A DNA stretch of 48,279 nt from Acidobacterium sp. (GTDB lineage Bacteria; Acidobacteriota; Terriglobia; Terriglobales; Acidobacteriaceae), in the NCBI GenBank assembly GCA_003167515.1, contig PMSS01000069.1, positions 1-48,279 on the forward strand, written 5' to 3'. The first letter of the stretch is position 1. Each line of letters starts with the position of its first letter. The position numbers and the translations under genes were made by a program. A model generated the notes under the pieces. The model saw only the letters and a list, made by a program, of their open reading frames with translations, had not been told where the DNA came from and did not search any database. Positions 1 to 8,343 of this stretch are shown piece by piece.

Positions 1-14
1 AAACGAATTAATGA

Positions 15-320
15 CTCAGGACACTAGGCAACATCGGCCTGCCAAACAAGGTCATGTTTGGAATGGTGTCCGTCGCGCAAATGATTCTGATGGGCGGGAT
101 CGATGCGTTAATCGGAATGGATATTCTAGGCATGGGCGACTTCGCCGTAACGCATTACGGCGGGAAAACGACATTTTCATTTTGTTCCCCTTCGCGAAGA
201 GAGATTGACTTCGTGACTGAACTCAAGAGGATGGGAATGTTTAGCCAGAAACCTGCGAAGAACGCATTTTGCCCTTGCGGGAGTGGCAAAAAATACAAGA
301 GCTGTCATGGCCGTGTGTAG
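15..320 (+). pseudogene. C-terminal remnant of a retropepsin-like protein with SEC-C zinc motif
   Basis: Coding similarity starts before the first ATG: the frame reads NIGLPNKV, then DALIGMDILGMGDFAV, then a KTTFSF segment. This is the pattern I associate with the second half of bacterial retroviral-type aspartyl protease domains. The end is a SEC-C motif, CPCGSGKKYKSCHG, a zinc-binding tail often found at the C-terminus of unrelated proteins. The catalytic DTG half is missing. Two consecutive in-frame stops (TAA TGA at 9-14) sit just upstream, so this is either a decayed gene or one frameshifted near the window edge. The ORF track starts at ATG 54, which would give 88 residues. The fold assignment is from memory of the family; the SEC-C call is firm. 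Confidence 0.55.
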
Positions 321-429
321 TCGCCGGTAGTGGCCGGAGTTGCGCTCCTACGGAGTGAGCATTCCGACCGCGGGGAAAGTGAGTTGTGGTGCTGCCGCCG
401 CCGCAGCTTTCTGTAAGACCCCAATCTCT

Positions 430-1161
430 TCAGCCAGCATAAAGGGAGACGGGGGCGGTGTCAGAAGTGACGCTGACGCGGTAGAGGGGATCCTCGGCGG
501 CAAGGGTTATGCTGTTGCCGGTGACCAGCGGGAGGGGTTGCGTGTAGCCCTTCGCCTGATCCCATTCGTCCTGGAAGGGGAGCTTTTTAGGGTCGTCGGC
601 AGGGGGCAGGACGACGCGCATGGGGTCCTGAGGACTGCGCGGGATGATGCCGAATTGCTTGCCGTCGACTTCGTAGCTTTTATCGATGTAGATGGAGGGC
701 AGGAACTCGAGGTTGAAGCCGGCGCGTCCGGCGAGCTTTTCGGGGAGGGGCTCGTCGAGGTTGACGCTGACGCGGACACCGCCAGGCTCGGCGGTGACCT
801 CGAGGGTGTAATCCATCTGATAGGCGGGAAAGGCGAGGTTTGCGGTGAGGCGGTTGTGGTCCTTATCGGCGTCGCGGCTTTTGAATTGGGAGACGACGTC
901 CCACTGCTCGGGCGTGGGGACGAGGCGGATGTCGCCATTGGTGGCGATGCGTTGACCGTGCAGGATGATCTGCATGGCGCCGTTCTTCTCATCGACGAAG
1001 ACGGGATGGTACGTGCTTTGGTAGAGGATGACGCTGAACCCCTGGGTGTCGAGGTAGCCGTTGTCGGTGACGTGCATTTCGGGGTCGGCGGCGAGGGCCG
1101 GCAAAGCAGCAAACAGGACGGCGAAGAGAAGAGCCTGGGGCCGCAGCGGTATGGAGGGCAT
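430..1161 (-). CDS. Secreted glycosidase-like protein, probably truncated at its C-terminus
   Basis: The 291-residue ORF opens with TTG at 1305. ATG 1161 is preferred because it begins a clean signal peptide (MPSIPLRPQALLFAVLFAAL, cleavage near ALA-ADP), giving 243 residues. The mature part (HVTDNGYLDTQGFSVILYQS and onward) resembles the N-terminal beta-sandwich region of much larger secreted glycoside hydrolases of Acidobacteria. That is recognition from memory, not a search. No catalytic domain follows: the frame stops right after SLYAG, and neither alternative frame continues the fold. It lies downstream of the rhamnosidase gene on the same strand, which fits a plant or bacterial polysaccharide role. 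It could be a broken gene or a free-standing carbohydrate-binding-type protein. Confidence 0.6.
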   Translation of the reverse strand: MPSIPLRPQALLFAVLFAALPALAADPEMHVTDNGYLDTQGFSVILYQSTYHPVFVDEKNGAMQIILHGQRIATNGDIRLVPTPEQWDVVSQFKSRDADKDHNRLTANLAFPAYQMDYTLEVTAEPGGVRVSVNLDEPLPEKLAGRAGFNLEFLPSIYIDKSYEVDGKQFGIIPRSPQDPMRVVLPPADDPKKLPFQDEWDQAKGYTQPLPLVTGNSITLAAEDPLYRVSVTSDTAPVSLYAG

Positions 1162-1403
1162 GAGATTGCCGGACTTTCCAGCGTTGGAGTCAGGTGCTTT
1201 CAACGCTCGCAAAAGCAGCCGTGTGGGTGGGCTGCCGGGATTGGTTGCGCGCTTCCGAGCTTTGTCCCGTGTGCGCGGAAGCCGTGGACGGGATTTTGTA
1301 TTCAACTGGAGCTTTATACACCCGGGCGCTGGAGGAGGGGCGGAGGATGTCAGATGTCATTCCATGGCTCTGGTTCGCTTTTTGCTTGTGTAGCAGGTCT
1401 CCT

Positions 1404-1703
1404 TCAGCGCTCTTTAGATTTGCGGCGCGGGGAGCGAACGATGCGCTGCATGAAGAAGTACATCGTTGCGAGGCAAAGCAAGAACACCAGCCCCATTAAG
1501 TAGCCGGGGACCCAGGCCGGAATACCCGGAATCAGGAACAGAAATGCGGTCACGAGAAACACCAAGACTGTGATGACTCCGCATTCGACGAGTCTGTTTC
1601 CAGGATTTCGCCTGAAGGTCCCCCAGAACGAAGAACCGTATAGCAAGAGAACAACCAGCCCACCAGCAATTGTTTGCCACGCATTGGAGGGCAGACTCAT
1701 CAT
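1404..1703 (-). CDS. Small three-helix membrane protein
   Basis: This 99-residue protein begins MMSLPSNAW. Its ATG overlaps the TGA of the upstream rhamnosidase gene (ATGA at 1700-1703), so the two are probably translationally coupled. Three hydrophobic segments are visible, roughly residues 10-28, 41-60 and 65-84, followed by a basic tail, RSPRRKSKER. No family was recognised. The coupling suggests a supporting role in the same operon, perhaps envelope association or export, but nothing in the sequence defines a function. The longer 213-residue ORF in the track extends into the rhamnosidase gene in another frame, and that part is not real. Confidence 0.7.
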   Translation of the reverse strand: MMSLPSNAWQTIAGGLVVLLLYGSSFWGTFRRNPGNRLVECGVITVLVFLVTAFLFLIPGIPAWVPGYLMGLVFLLCLATMYFFMQRIVRSPRRKSKER

Positions 1704-4174
1704 TCGCGGATCTCGTAGTGGCCCGGGGTGAGATGGAGGGACAGGCGGGAGCCATTTTCGGTTGGGGTACCGGAGGTTGAGGTTCCGTTGACCTGGATGT
1801 GATCCGTGCCGGATTTGACTGGGAAGAGGATGGTGGCTTCGACTCCTTCGGGAATGTCGATGGTGGCGCGGAGGGCTTGGTTCTCTTTGCCCTTGCCCTC
1901 TTTGTGCATGTCGACTTTGATGAGGCCGTGGGGGGTGGGTTCGGCTCCGCGTGCCCAGTCCAGATCGGCCAGCTCGGGGCGGATGGTGGTTTCTTTGAAG
2001 CCGGCTGCTGTGGGGTAGATGCCGAGCACCTGCTCCATGAGCCACCAGGCGGGGGCGCTCGACCAGCCGTGGGCGAGAGAGATGCGGTAGCCTGCGGTGT
2101 CGTCGGCCTGGAGATCGACGTGGGGATCGTCCTTGGGCCAGGCTGGGTCGTAGGCTTCCCAGAAGCTGGTCGCGCCTTCTTTGATCATGCCGCCCCAGTA
2201 CTCGCGAATCCAGGCAAGGGCCGCGTCGCGATGGCCGGTACGGGCGAGCGCATCGAGCACATAGGAGCCGTAGTAGGGGGAGATGACGTCGGGGCGCCAG
2301 GTGGGCTTGCCGACGTTCGAGAGCACGTTCTGCCAGATGGATGCGTACTGATCGGTGGTGGCGACGCCGGAGATGATGGCCATGGCGTTGGTTTGCCAGC
2401 GGGGGCCGAAGGATCCGTTGGCGAATTGCGCGGACTGGCTGGCTTTGGCGAGTTGGTCGGCGCGCTGGGTGAAGTGGTCGGCGTTCTGGGTGTCGCCGAG
2501 TTCCTGGAGGAGGCGCACGCCAGCTCGGTAGGCGCGGACGTATTCGAGGGTGGTGGCGGCGCGTGTTTCGGCGGTGGCTCCGTTGAGGTCGAGGGCCCAG
2601 TCAACGTAGAGCCACTCATTGGTGTGGTTGATGAAGTTGTTCTGGGCGTCGAAATCCTGGTCCATGAAGCGGAGCAGTCCAACGATTTGATCGTGCATGG
2701 AGGAGAGGTATTCTTTGCGGCCGGTGTGCAGGTAGTAGTGCTCGAGTTCGGTGAACCAGTAGGAGGAGTAGCCTGGAATGCCGTTGACGTGTTCCTTAAT
2801 CGGCAGCGGGCCGATGAGGCGGGTGAGCGTGTCTTCGATGAGGAACTGGTCGGCGAAGACGTCGTCGATGACGCGTCCGCTGACGTCGGTGTCGCCCATC
2901 CAGCGGCCGCGATCGCGCTTGGGGGCGTCCCATATGTCGTCCTGCATGCAGAGATGGCTGGTGTAAGCGCCGGTTTCCCAGATGCGGTTGAGGAGCGGGT
3001 CGGAGGACTCAAAGGAGCCCTGGTAGTGGACCGGGTAGTAGATGTCTTCGAGGCGGATGGTCTTGAAGCGCAGGATGTGCGGGCCTGCGAGAAAGCGGAC
3101 GCGGGCGTAGCGGAAGGCGGATTTGGGGCCGACACCGGCGCCGTGCGGAGGGAGATGCAGGAGGTCGACGCCGAGGTAGGGCTCGTCATTCACCTCACCG
3201 AGCGATTCGCCATAGGCAATGGAGACAGTGATGGGACCGTCGGAGTCGGAGATGAGCTGGAGGCGGCCGGTGACTTCGCGGCCGAAGTCGAGGGTGATGT
3301 AGGGGACCTCGTCGTCCATGGTGTAACGGCCTTCGGGAGGGAGTGTGACGTAGAACTCGTGAGCAGGGTCGGGATCATAGCCTTGGCGGGAAAGCGTGTC
3401 GGCGAACATCATGACGCTGTGACCGTAATAGAAGTCGTGAACGGTAACAGCGCCGAGATAGGTATGGGCGAGGAAGGGCGAGACGCCTTCATAACCGGGC
3501 CAGTCGTAGAGGCCGGCGTCGTCGTTCCACTGGAGGAAGTCGATGTTGCTCTCGATGCCGCCGCGGGCGATGACGGCAGGCCAGGAGCTGTCGTCGAAAT
3601 TCGCGGCTTCCCACCCTTTCACGTGCTCGGTTGAAACTTTCCAGCCGGGACCGCTGATGAGGAGCGCGGGAGCGAGGACGCCGGGAGATGCGGGGACGAT
3701 TTTAGCGACCAGCTCGGATCCGCGAGAGGCTTCGATGCCGATGTCGTTGTCGCCGGGTTGCAGGAGCTTCGCGATGGACAACGCGAAGACCTGAGATTTG
3801 AGCCGGGAATAGCGATCGCGCGTGAACTGACCGGCGAGGCCGCCGTTGATGAAGACATTCGCGGAGCCTGGACCCGCGAGATAAAGGGTGGCCTCCTGGG
3901 GAACCGTGTCGAGGTGCACATGCACCCGGAAATATCGCACCGCAGCGGGCTTGCCTTCATCGTTGTCGGAGCCTTCGGGCTTGTTCTCTCGGCTCCAGAT
4001 GTATTGCTCGGGGAGAGGCTGGTGGAAGGAGGAGAAGAGGACGGGATTCTCGATGGAGCGGGTGGGGTCGAGCTGGCCGAGGGGTGGCGTGTCCGGCGTT
4101 GCCTGGGCTTTCAATATAGAGGGGGTGGGGCAGGCGGCGAGCAGAAGCAGCGACAGGAGGGCGGAACGGCGCAT
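1700..4174 (-). CDS. Alpha-L-rhamnosidase family protein (GH78-type), secreted
   Basis: GH78 enzymes release terminal alpha-L-rhamnose from glycans and glycosides. This 824-residue protein has an N-terminal signal with a possible lipobox (LLAAC), then beta-sandwich regions. An (alpha/alpha)6 barrel starts near residue 390. The barrel carries the family signature APKRDRGRWMGDT, whose acidic residues sit where GH78 catalytic residues are found, and later GATSFWEAYDP. A C-terminal beta domain closes the protein. Start choice: ATG 4174 is preceded by AAGGAG at good spacing, while the ORF-track start at 4192 has no such site and itself contains that AAGGAG. A membrane protein overlaps its stop codon. 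Substrate linkage cannot be read from the sequence. Confidence 0.85.
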   Translation of the reverse strand: MRRSALLSLLLLAACPTPSILKAQATPDTPPLGQLDPTRSIENPVLFSSFHQPLPEQYIWSRENKPEGSDNDEGKPAAVRYFRVHVHLDTVPQEATLYLAGPGSANVFINGGLAGQFTRDRYSRLKSQVFALSIAKLLQPGDNDIGIEASRGSELVAKIVPASPGVLAPALLISGPGWKVSTEHVKGWEAANFDDSSWPAVIARGGIESNIDFLQWNDDAGLYDWPGYEGVSPFLAHTYLGAVTVHDFYYGHSVMMFADTLSRQGYDPDPAHEFYVTLPPEGRYTMDDEVPYITLDFGREVTGRLQLISDSDGPITVSIAYGESLGEVNDEPYLGVDLLHLPPHGAGVGPKSAFRYARVRFLAGPHILRFKTIRLEDIYYPVHYQGSFESSDPLLNRIWETGAYTSHLCMQDDIWDAPKRDRGRWMGDTDVSGRVIDDVFADQFLIEDTLTRLIGPLPIKEHVNGIPGYSSYWFTELEHYYLHTGRKEYLSSMHDQIVGLLRFMDQDFDAQNNFINHTNEWLYVDWALDLNGATAETRAATTLEYVRAYRAGVRLLQELGDTQNADHFTQRADQLAKASQSAQFANGSFGPRWQTNAMAIISGVATTDQYASIWQNVLSNVGKPTWRPDVISPYYGSYVLDALARTGHRDAALAWIREYWGGMIKEGATSFWEAYDPAWPKDDPHVDLQADDTAGYRISLAHGWSSAPAWWLMEQVLGIYPTAAGFKETTIRPELADLDWARGAEPTPHGLIKVDMHKEGKGKENQALRATIDIPEGVEATILFPVKSGTDHIQVNGTSTSGTPTENGSRLSLHLTPGHYEIRE

Positions 4175-4218
4175 GGTGGGATGCTCCTTCATGCGGGGAG
4201 TGTTGGACGCAAGAGCCG

Positions 4219-4247
4219 AAGTTATGCGCTGCGGGGTGGGTTGTCAA
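4219..4247 (-). promoter_or_regulatory. Candidate sigma70 promoter for the rhamnosidase operon
   Basis: On the minus strand TTGACA (4247-4242) is followed after 17 bases by TAACTT (4224-4219). The -35 box is perfect and the -10 box weak (three of six). It sits about 45 bases upstream of the chosen start codon. The rest of the divergent 4175-4472 interval shows no other clear feature. Confidence 0.4.
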
Positions 4248-4472
4248 TTGGGTGGGGGTGTCGTGATACTCTCATGGCTCCTGAGGGATAACGGGCCGCT
4301 GCGCTGTGGGATCCAGATGCGGGCTTGCGGCGAGCGGCTGGCCGCGGGCAACCCGAAGTTCCTCTTCCCTTCCCCATAGCGGTTCGCGGACTTCTTTGCG
4401 GGCCTCCCTTGCGCGATGCGCGGAGTTCAACCTGAACGTGGTCGTTAACCGCTCCCCCGGAAAAGACAAACC

Positions 4473-4976
4473 ATGATCCTCGGAATGATTCTTGGAATGA
4501 GTCTCGCCCGATTCACGCAGTTCCACGTGGCGATCAGCATTTTTGCGATTGGCGCGGGATTTCTGGCGGTTTTTGGCATGCTGGCTGCGAAGCGATTGCC
4601 GCTGCTGACGGCGCTTTTTCTGATCACGACAGCGGCGACGAGTATCACAGGATTCATGTTTCCCTACCACGGCGTGACACCGGGGATCGTGGTCGGGATC
4701 TTGTCGTTGATTGTTCTGCTTTTCGCGGTGGTTGCCCTCTACGGCGGGCATCTGGCGGGAGGCTGGCGCGGGACGTATGTGATCACAGCGATTCTGGCGC
4801 TTTATCTGAACTTTTTCGTGCTGATCGCACAGTCGTTTGAGAAGGTGCCGGCGCTGCATGCACTGGCGCCGACGGGGAAGGAGATGCCGTTCAAGGTGGC
4901 GGAACTGGTGGCGCTGGTTGTTTTTGTGCTGCTGACCATCGTGTCGTACCGGAGGTTTCATCCGAAGGTGGATTGA
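4473..4976 (+). CDS. Four-helix integral membrane protein, unknown function
   Basis: This 167-residue protein consists almost entirely of four to five hydrophobic helices (about residues 18-40, 43-60, 70-90, 100-120 and 140-160). A short loop after helix 2 carries FPYHGVTPG. It is probably a cytoplasmic-membrane protein of a widespread uncharacterised type; I recognised no catalytic motif. The start could also be the second or third methionine (MILGMILGM). It precedes queC on the same strand, and a TTG that could start queC overlaps its stop codon, so the two may be cotranscribed. It is divergent from the rhamnosidase operon. Confidence 0.7.
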   Translation: MILGMILGMSLARFTQFHVAISIFAIGAGFLAVFGMLAAKRLPLLTALFLITTAATSITGFMFPYHGVTPGIVVGILSLIVLLFAVVALYGGHLAGGWRGTYVITAILALYLNFFVLIAQSFEKVPALHALAPTGKEMPFKVAELVALVVFVLLTIVSYRRFHPKVD

Positions 4977-5053
4977 GCGACGCCAAAGGCGCTGATGACC
5001 TTCGTGTCTGGCGGATGGGTGCGGCAGCACGGTGGAACGCGCTAGGATGTAGG

Positions 5054-5806
5054 GTGGTCGAGCGGGGCGAGAACGGACACCGGGAGCGGGCTGTGGTCTG
5101 CCTGTCCGGGGGAATGGATTCGTGTGTGTGCGCCGCGCTGGCGGCGCGCGAATACGATGCCTACGCTCTGCACTGCAGCTATGGTCAGCGCACGGAGGAG
5201 CGGGAGCTCGAGGCGGCGCATGGAGTGGCCGATGCGCTGGGGTTTCGCGATTTTCTACGGCTGCGACTCGATCTGTTCCGGCGCATCGGCGGATCGGCAC
5301 TGACGGACGCGCGGATTCAGGTGCCGGAAGCAGCGGCAAGCGGGGCGGGGATTGGCGCGGAGATTCCGGTCACTTACGTTCCGTTTCGCAACGCGCATTT
5401 TCTGGCGGCTGCGGTGAGCTGGGCCGAGGTGCTGGGCGCGAGAACGGTGTTCATAGGGGCGGTGGAGCAGGACAGCTCCGGTTACCCGGATTGCCGGCCG
5501 GAGTATTACGCGGCGTTTCAGGAGCTGATTCGCAGAGGAACGCGCGACGGCGACATCGTTATGAGGACGCCGCTCATCCATATGCGGAAGAAGGAGATCG
5601 TGGCGCTTGGGCTTGAACTGGCCGCGCCACTGGATTTAACGTGGTCATGCTATTCGGGGCAGGAGGCTGCGTGCGGTGTGTGCGAGAGCTGCGTGCTGCG
5701 TCTGCGCGCCTTCGAGCAGGCCGGAGTGAAGGATCCGATCCGTTACGCGAAGAGGTGGGATTCGTTAACGGGAACGGGGGAGACAAGTCAGGAGGGCGCG
5801 GCATAA
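5054..5806 (+). CDS. queC: 7-cyano-7-deazaguanine synthase
   Basis: QueC converts 7-carboxy-7-deazaguanine to preQ0 using ATP and ammonia, in the queuosine pathway. The N-terminus carries the PP-loop SGGMDS, which binds ATP. The C-terminus has the zinc cysteines in CYSGQEAACGVCESC. Downstream of the PP-loop are the family motifs YVPFRNAHFLAAA and QDSSGYPDCRPEY. The ORF opens with TTG at 4973, but GTG 5054 is preferred: AGGA lies six bases upstream and the resulting 250 residues fit the usual QueC length. ATG 5015 is an alternative. The queG gene for the last step lies 6 kb away, while queD, queE and tgt are not in the window. The stop codon sits in the loop of a strong hairpin. Confidence 0.92.
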   Translation: MVERGENGHRERAVVCLSGGMDSCVCAALAAREYDAYALHCSYGQRTEERELEAAHGVADALGFRDFLRLRLDLFRRIGGSALTDARIQVPEAAASGAGIGAEIPVTYVPFRNAHFLAAAVSWAEVLGARTVFIGAVEQDSSGYPDCRPEYYAAFQELIRRGTRDGDIVMRTPLIHMRKKEIVALGLELAAPLDLTWSCYSGQEAACGVCESCVLRLRAFEQAGVKDPIRYAKRWDSLTGTGETSQEGAA

Positions 5807-5817
5807 CCGCGCCCTCC
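5791..5817 (+). other. Perfect 11-bp GC hairpin spanning the queC stop codon
   Basis: GGAGGGCGCGG (5791-5801) pairs perfectly with CCGCGCCCTCC (5807-5817). The five-base loop CATAA contains the queC TAA stop. No run of T follows, so it is not a standard intrinsic terminator. It may mark the 3' end of the queC transcript or protect it, and it lies just before the ribosome binding site of the next gene. Confidence 0.6.
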
Positions 5818-5834
5818 AACAGAGAGGAATAATT

Positions 5835-6968
5835 ATGAGGAGAGCGAACATTTGGCCACGCCTGACGATGGCCGCTTTACTTGCCGCAGCGCTGCCGCTG
5901 TCGGCGCCCTATATCGGAGCTCAAACCGCCGGCGCAACGGCGAAAATCCACGGACAGGTGATCGATCCGACCGGCGCACCGATGATTGGAGGTGGGACGA
6001 TCTCTCTTTACGAGGGCGGCATGACCTCGCCGAACCAGGAAGCGAAATACACGTTTCCGGTGGACACCGAGGGGAACTACAAAGGCGAAGTGGCCCCCGG
6101 CACGTATACGATCGCTTTCCGTAAGCCTGACACGCCGAAGGATAAAGTGGTGGATCAGATCGACGGCGTGAAGGTGGTGGCGGGCACCGATACGGAGCAG
6201 AATGACGATCTGTCGCGGCCGGATTACATAAAAATCCTGACACCGGAGCAACGCAAGGCGCTTGAGGAGACGAAGGCGAAGAACGCGAGCATTCTGAAGG
6301 AGAATTCGCAAATCAAGAACCTGAACGCCGACCTGGCGAAGGCACGGCAGGACGACAAAGACAAGAATTATGCGGATGCCGCGGCTCTGATGCAGAAAGA
6401 TGCGACCCTGAAGCCGGACGCTGCCGTGTTATGGGTGGAACTGGGACTGGCGCAGCGTGGGCTGAAGCAATGGTCGGACGCCGAGACCTCGTTGCAGAAG
6501 GGTTTGGCGCTGGATCAGGCTGGGAAGAAGCCGGATCCGAATATGCAGGGCGCGGCGAATGACGCGCTGGGCGAAGCGCTGGCATCGGATGGGAAAATTC
6601 CTGAGTCGCAGGCAGCCTACGATGCCGCCGGAAAAGTGAATCCCGCGAGCGCAGGGATGTACTACCAGAACGAGACGATCGTGATGCAGCGCATCGGGCA
6701 GACAGACGCAACGGTGGCATCCGCGGACAAGGCGATTGCGGCCGATCCGAAGCGGCCAATTCCTTATTACCTGAAGGGGCAGGCGCTGATCAGCAAAGCG
6801 ACGGTCGATTCGAAGACGGGGAAGATCGTGGCGCCGCCGGGATGCCAGGAGGCTTATCAGAAGTATCTGGAGCTGGATCCAACTGGACCGTTCGCGGCCG
6901 ACGCGAAACAGGTGCTGACAGAGATGAACCAGACGCCGTCAAGCGCTAAGGCTTCGAAGAAACACTAA
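5835..6968 (+). CDS. Secreted protein with carboxypeptidase-like regulatory domain and TPR repeats
   Basis: A signal peptide (residues 1-29, ending near YIGAQ) leads into a carboxypeptidase-D-like regulatory beta-sandwich: KIHGQVIDPTGAPMIGGGT, then GNYKGEVAPGTYTIAF. A charged helical stretch follows around residues 130-180. After it come several TPR-like helical pairs (about 180-370) with the usual A/G/Y spacing, such as AVLWVELGLAQRGLKQWSDA. Such proteins are common in Acidobacteria, where they probably act as exported scaffolds; no enzyme motif is present. A good GAGAGG site precedes the ATG, and a two-part hairpin terminator follows. The gene is likely expressed separately from moeA downstream. 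Confidence 0.8.
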   Translation: MRRANIWPRLTMAALLAAALPLSAPYIGAQTAGATAKIHGQVIDPTGAPMIGGGTISLYEGGMTSPNQEAKYTFPVDTEGNYKGEVAPGTYTIAFRKPDTPKDKVVDQIDGVKVVAGTDTEQNDDLSRPDYIKILTPEQRKALEETKAKNASILKENSQIKNLNADLAKARQDDKDKNYADAAALMQKDATLKPDAAVLWVELGLAQRGLKQWSDAETSLQKGLALDQAGKKPDPNMQGAANDALGEALASDGKIPESQAAYDAAGKVNPASAGMYYQNETIVMQRIGQTDATVASADKAIAADPKRPIPYYLKGQALISKATVDSKTGKIVAPPGCQEAYQKYLELDPTGPFAADAKQVLTEMNQTPSSAKASKKH

Positions 6969-6986
6969 CTCTCAGGACGGAGCGAA

Positions 6987-7038
6987 AAAGAGCGCCGGTT
7001 CCCGCAGATTGCGAGGCGGGGACGGCGCTCTTTTATTT
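6987..7038 (+). terminator. Intrinsic terminator after the TPR gene
   Basis: AAAGAGCGCCG (6987-6997) pairs with CGGCGCTCTTT (7023-7033). An inner CCCGC/GCGGG stem (7001-7005 and 7016-7020) makes it a two-part hairpin. The T-rich stretch TTTTATTTTG follows immediately. Its position right after the stop codon of the TPR gene argues that moeA has its own start of transcription. Confidence 0.75.
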
Positions 7039-7049
7039 TGCGACAATCG

Positions 7050-8303
7050 ATGCGGATGAGCGGTGAGTCGCCAACCATGGTGCTGAGTTATGACGAGGCT
7101 GCCGCCGTGGTGCGGCGTGAGGCGGAGCTGGCGGTTGCGGGAAGGCATCGGGCGGTGGAGCGGGTTCCCTTGCGTGGGGCGGCCGGGCGCGTGCTGGCGG
7201 AGGCGGTGGTTGCGGATCGGGATCAGCCGCCGTTTGACCGCTCGACGCGGGATGGATTCGCCTGCCGGGCTGGGGAGTTGCAGGCGGGTGCGCTGCGGGT
7301 GGCGGGGCAGATGCGCGCGGGCGAGGCGTGGAGGGGCGGCGCGATCGGGCCGGGCGAAGCGATTGAGATTATGACCGGGGCGGCAGTGCCTCCGGGCGCC
7401 GACTGCGTGGTGATGGTGGAGCACGTCGCCGTTGCCGATGGGCAAGTGAGCCTGGCGGGGGCACGCCCGATGGCGTCCGGGCTGGCGTCGGGGGAGAACA
7501 TTGTGCCGGCCGGGGCCGAGGCGCGTATGGGAGATGTTGTGATCCCGGTGGGACGGCGACTGGGGGCGACGGAAATTGCCGCAGCGGCTGCTTGTGGGGC
7601 AGCGGTGCTGCCGGTTTTCGCCAGGCCGAAGGTGGCGATCCTGTCAACGGGGGATGAACTGGTGGACGTGGCGGAGAAGCCGCTGGCGCATCAGATTCGT
7701 AACTCAAACAGTTACTCATTGGCGGCGCAGGTGGGGGCGGCGGGAGGCGAGCCGGTGATTCTTGCCGTCGTGCGGGACGACAGAGTGGAGACGGAGCAGG
7801 CGATTCGAGAGGCTTTGAGCTGCGATCTGGTGCTGCTGACGGGTGGCGTGTCGATGGGGAAGTTTGATTTCGTGGAGCAGGCGCTGGTCGTCTTGGGCGC
7901 GGAGTTTTTCTTTACGGGGGCGCTGATTCAGCCGGGCAAGCCCGTGGTCTTTGGAAAACTGCCGGGGGCTTATTTTTTTGGGTTGCCGGGTAATCCGATA
8001 TCGACCATTGTGACGTTTGCGCTGTTCGCGGCACCGCTGTTGCGCGCGCTGGGCGGCGAGAGCCAGGGCGGGCCGCGCTTTGGGATGGCTCGACTGGATG
8101 AGGATGTACGGGTGAAGCCTGGGCTCACGCGCTTTTTGCCGGCGCAGGTGGAGAGCGATGTTCGCGGCGCGCGGTTGCGGCGGATTGGGTGGCAGGGTTC
8201 GGGGGATTTGGCTGCAGCCGCACAGGCGAATGGGTTTCTGGTGGTGCCGGAGACGACGGAGCGGATGACGGCCGGGGAAATTGTAACGGTGATTGAGATT
8301 TAA
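7050..8303 (+). CDS. moeA: Molybdopterin molybdenumtransferase
   Basis: MoeA inserts molybdenum into adenylylated molybdopterin to finish the molybdenum cofactor. The 417-residue protein shows the family order. It has an N-terminal domain with DRDQPPFDRSTRDGFACR and the EIMTGAAVPPGADCVVMVE strand. The MoCF-type core follows with AILSTGDELVD, LLTGGVSMGKFDFVEQAL and GKPVVFGKLPGAYFFGLPGN, and a C-terminal beta domain ends the protein. Starts at 7050, 7056 and 7077 are all possible; the TTG at 7038 lies inside the terminator and is unlikely. No other cofactor-synthesis gene is nearby, so it is an orphan copy here. Confidence 0.93.
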   Translation: MRMSGESPTMVLSYDEAAAVVRREAELAVAGRHRAVERVPLRGAAGRVLAEAVVADRDQPPFDRSTRDGFACRAGELQAGALRVAGQMRAGEAWRGGAIGPGEAIEIMTGAAVPPGADCVVMVEHVAVADGQVSLAGARPMASGLASGENIVPAGAEARMGDVVIPVGRRLGATEIAAAAACGAAVLPVFARPKVAILSTGDELVDVAEKPLAHQIRNSNSYSLAAQVGAAGGEPVILAVVRDDRVETEQAIREALSCDLVLLTGGVSMGKFDFVEQALVVLGAEFFFTGALIQPGKPVVFGKLPGAYFFGLPGNPISTIVTFALFAAPLLRALGGESQGGPRFGMARLDEDVRVKPGLTRFLPAQVESDVRGARLRRIGWQGSGDLAAAAQANGFLVVPETTERMTAGEIVTVIEI

Positions 8304-8343
8304 GTGGAGCCGGTAGCCGGGAGCCGGGAGCACGCAGACCCCG

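Noticed and set aside
340-1503. Plus-strand ORF of 387 residues
   Set aside because: It lies opposite the signal-peptide protein at 430-1161 and has a Gly/Val/Asp-rich antisense composition. It resembles no family.
1799-3634. Plus-strand ORF of 611 residues
   Set aside because: It is antisense to the rhamnosidase gene and rich in Gly, Val, Asp and Glu, as expected for the opposite frame of a high-GC gene.
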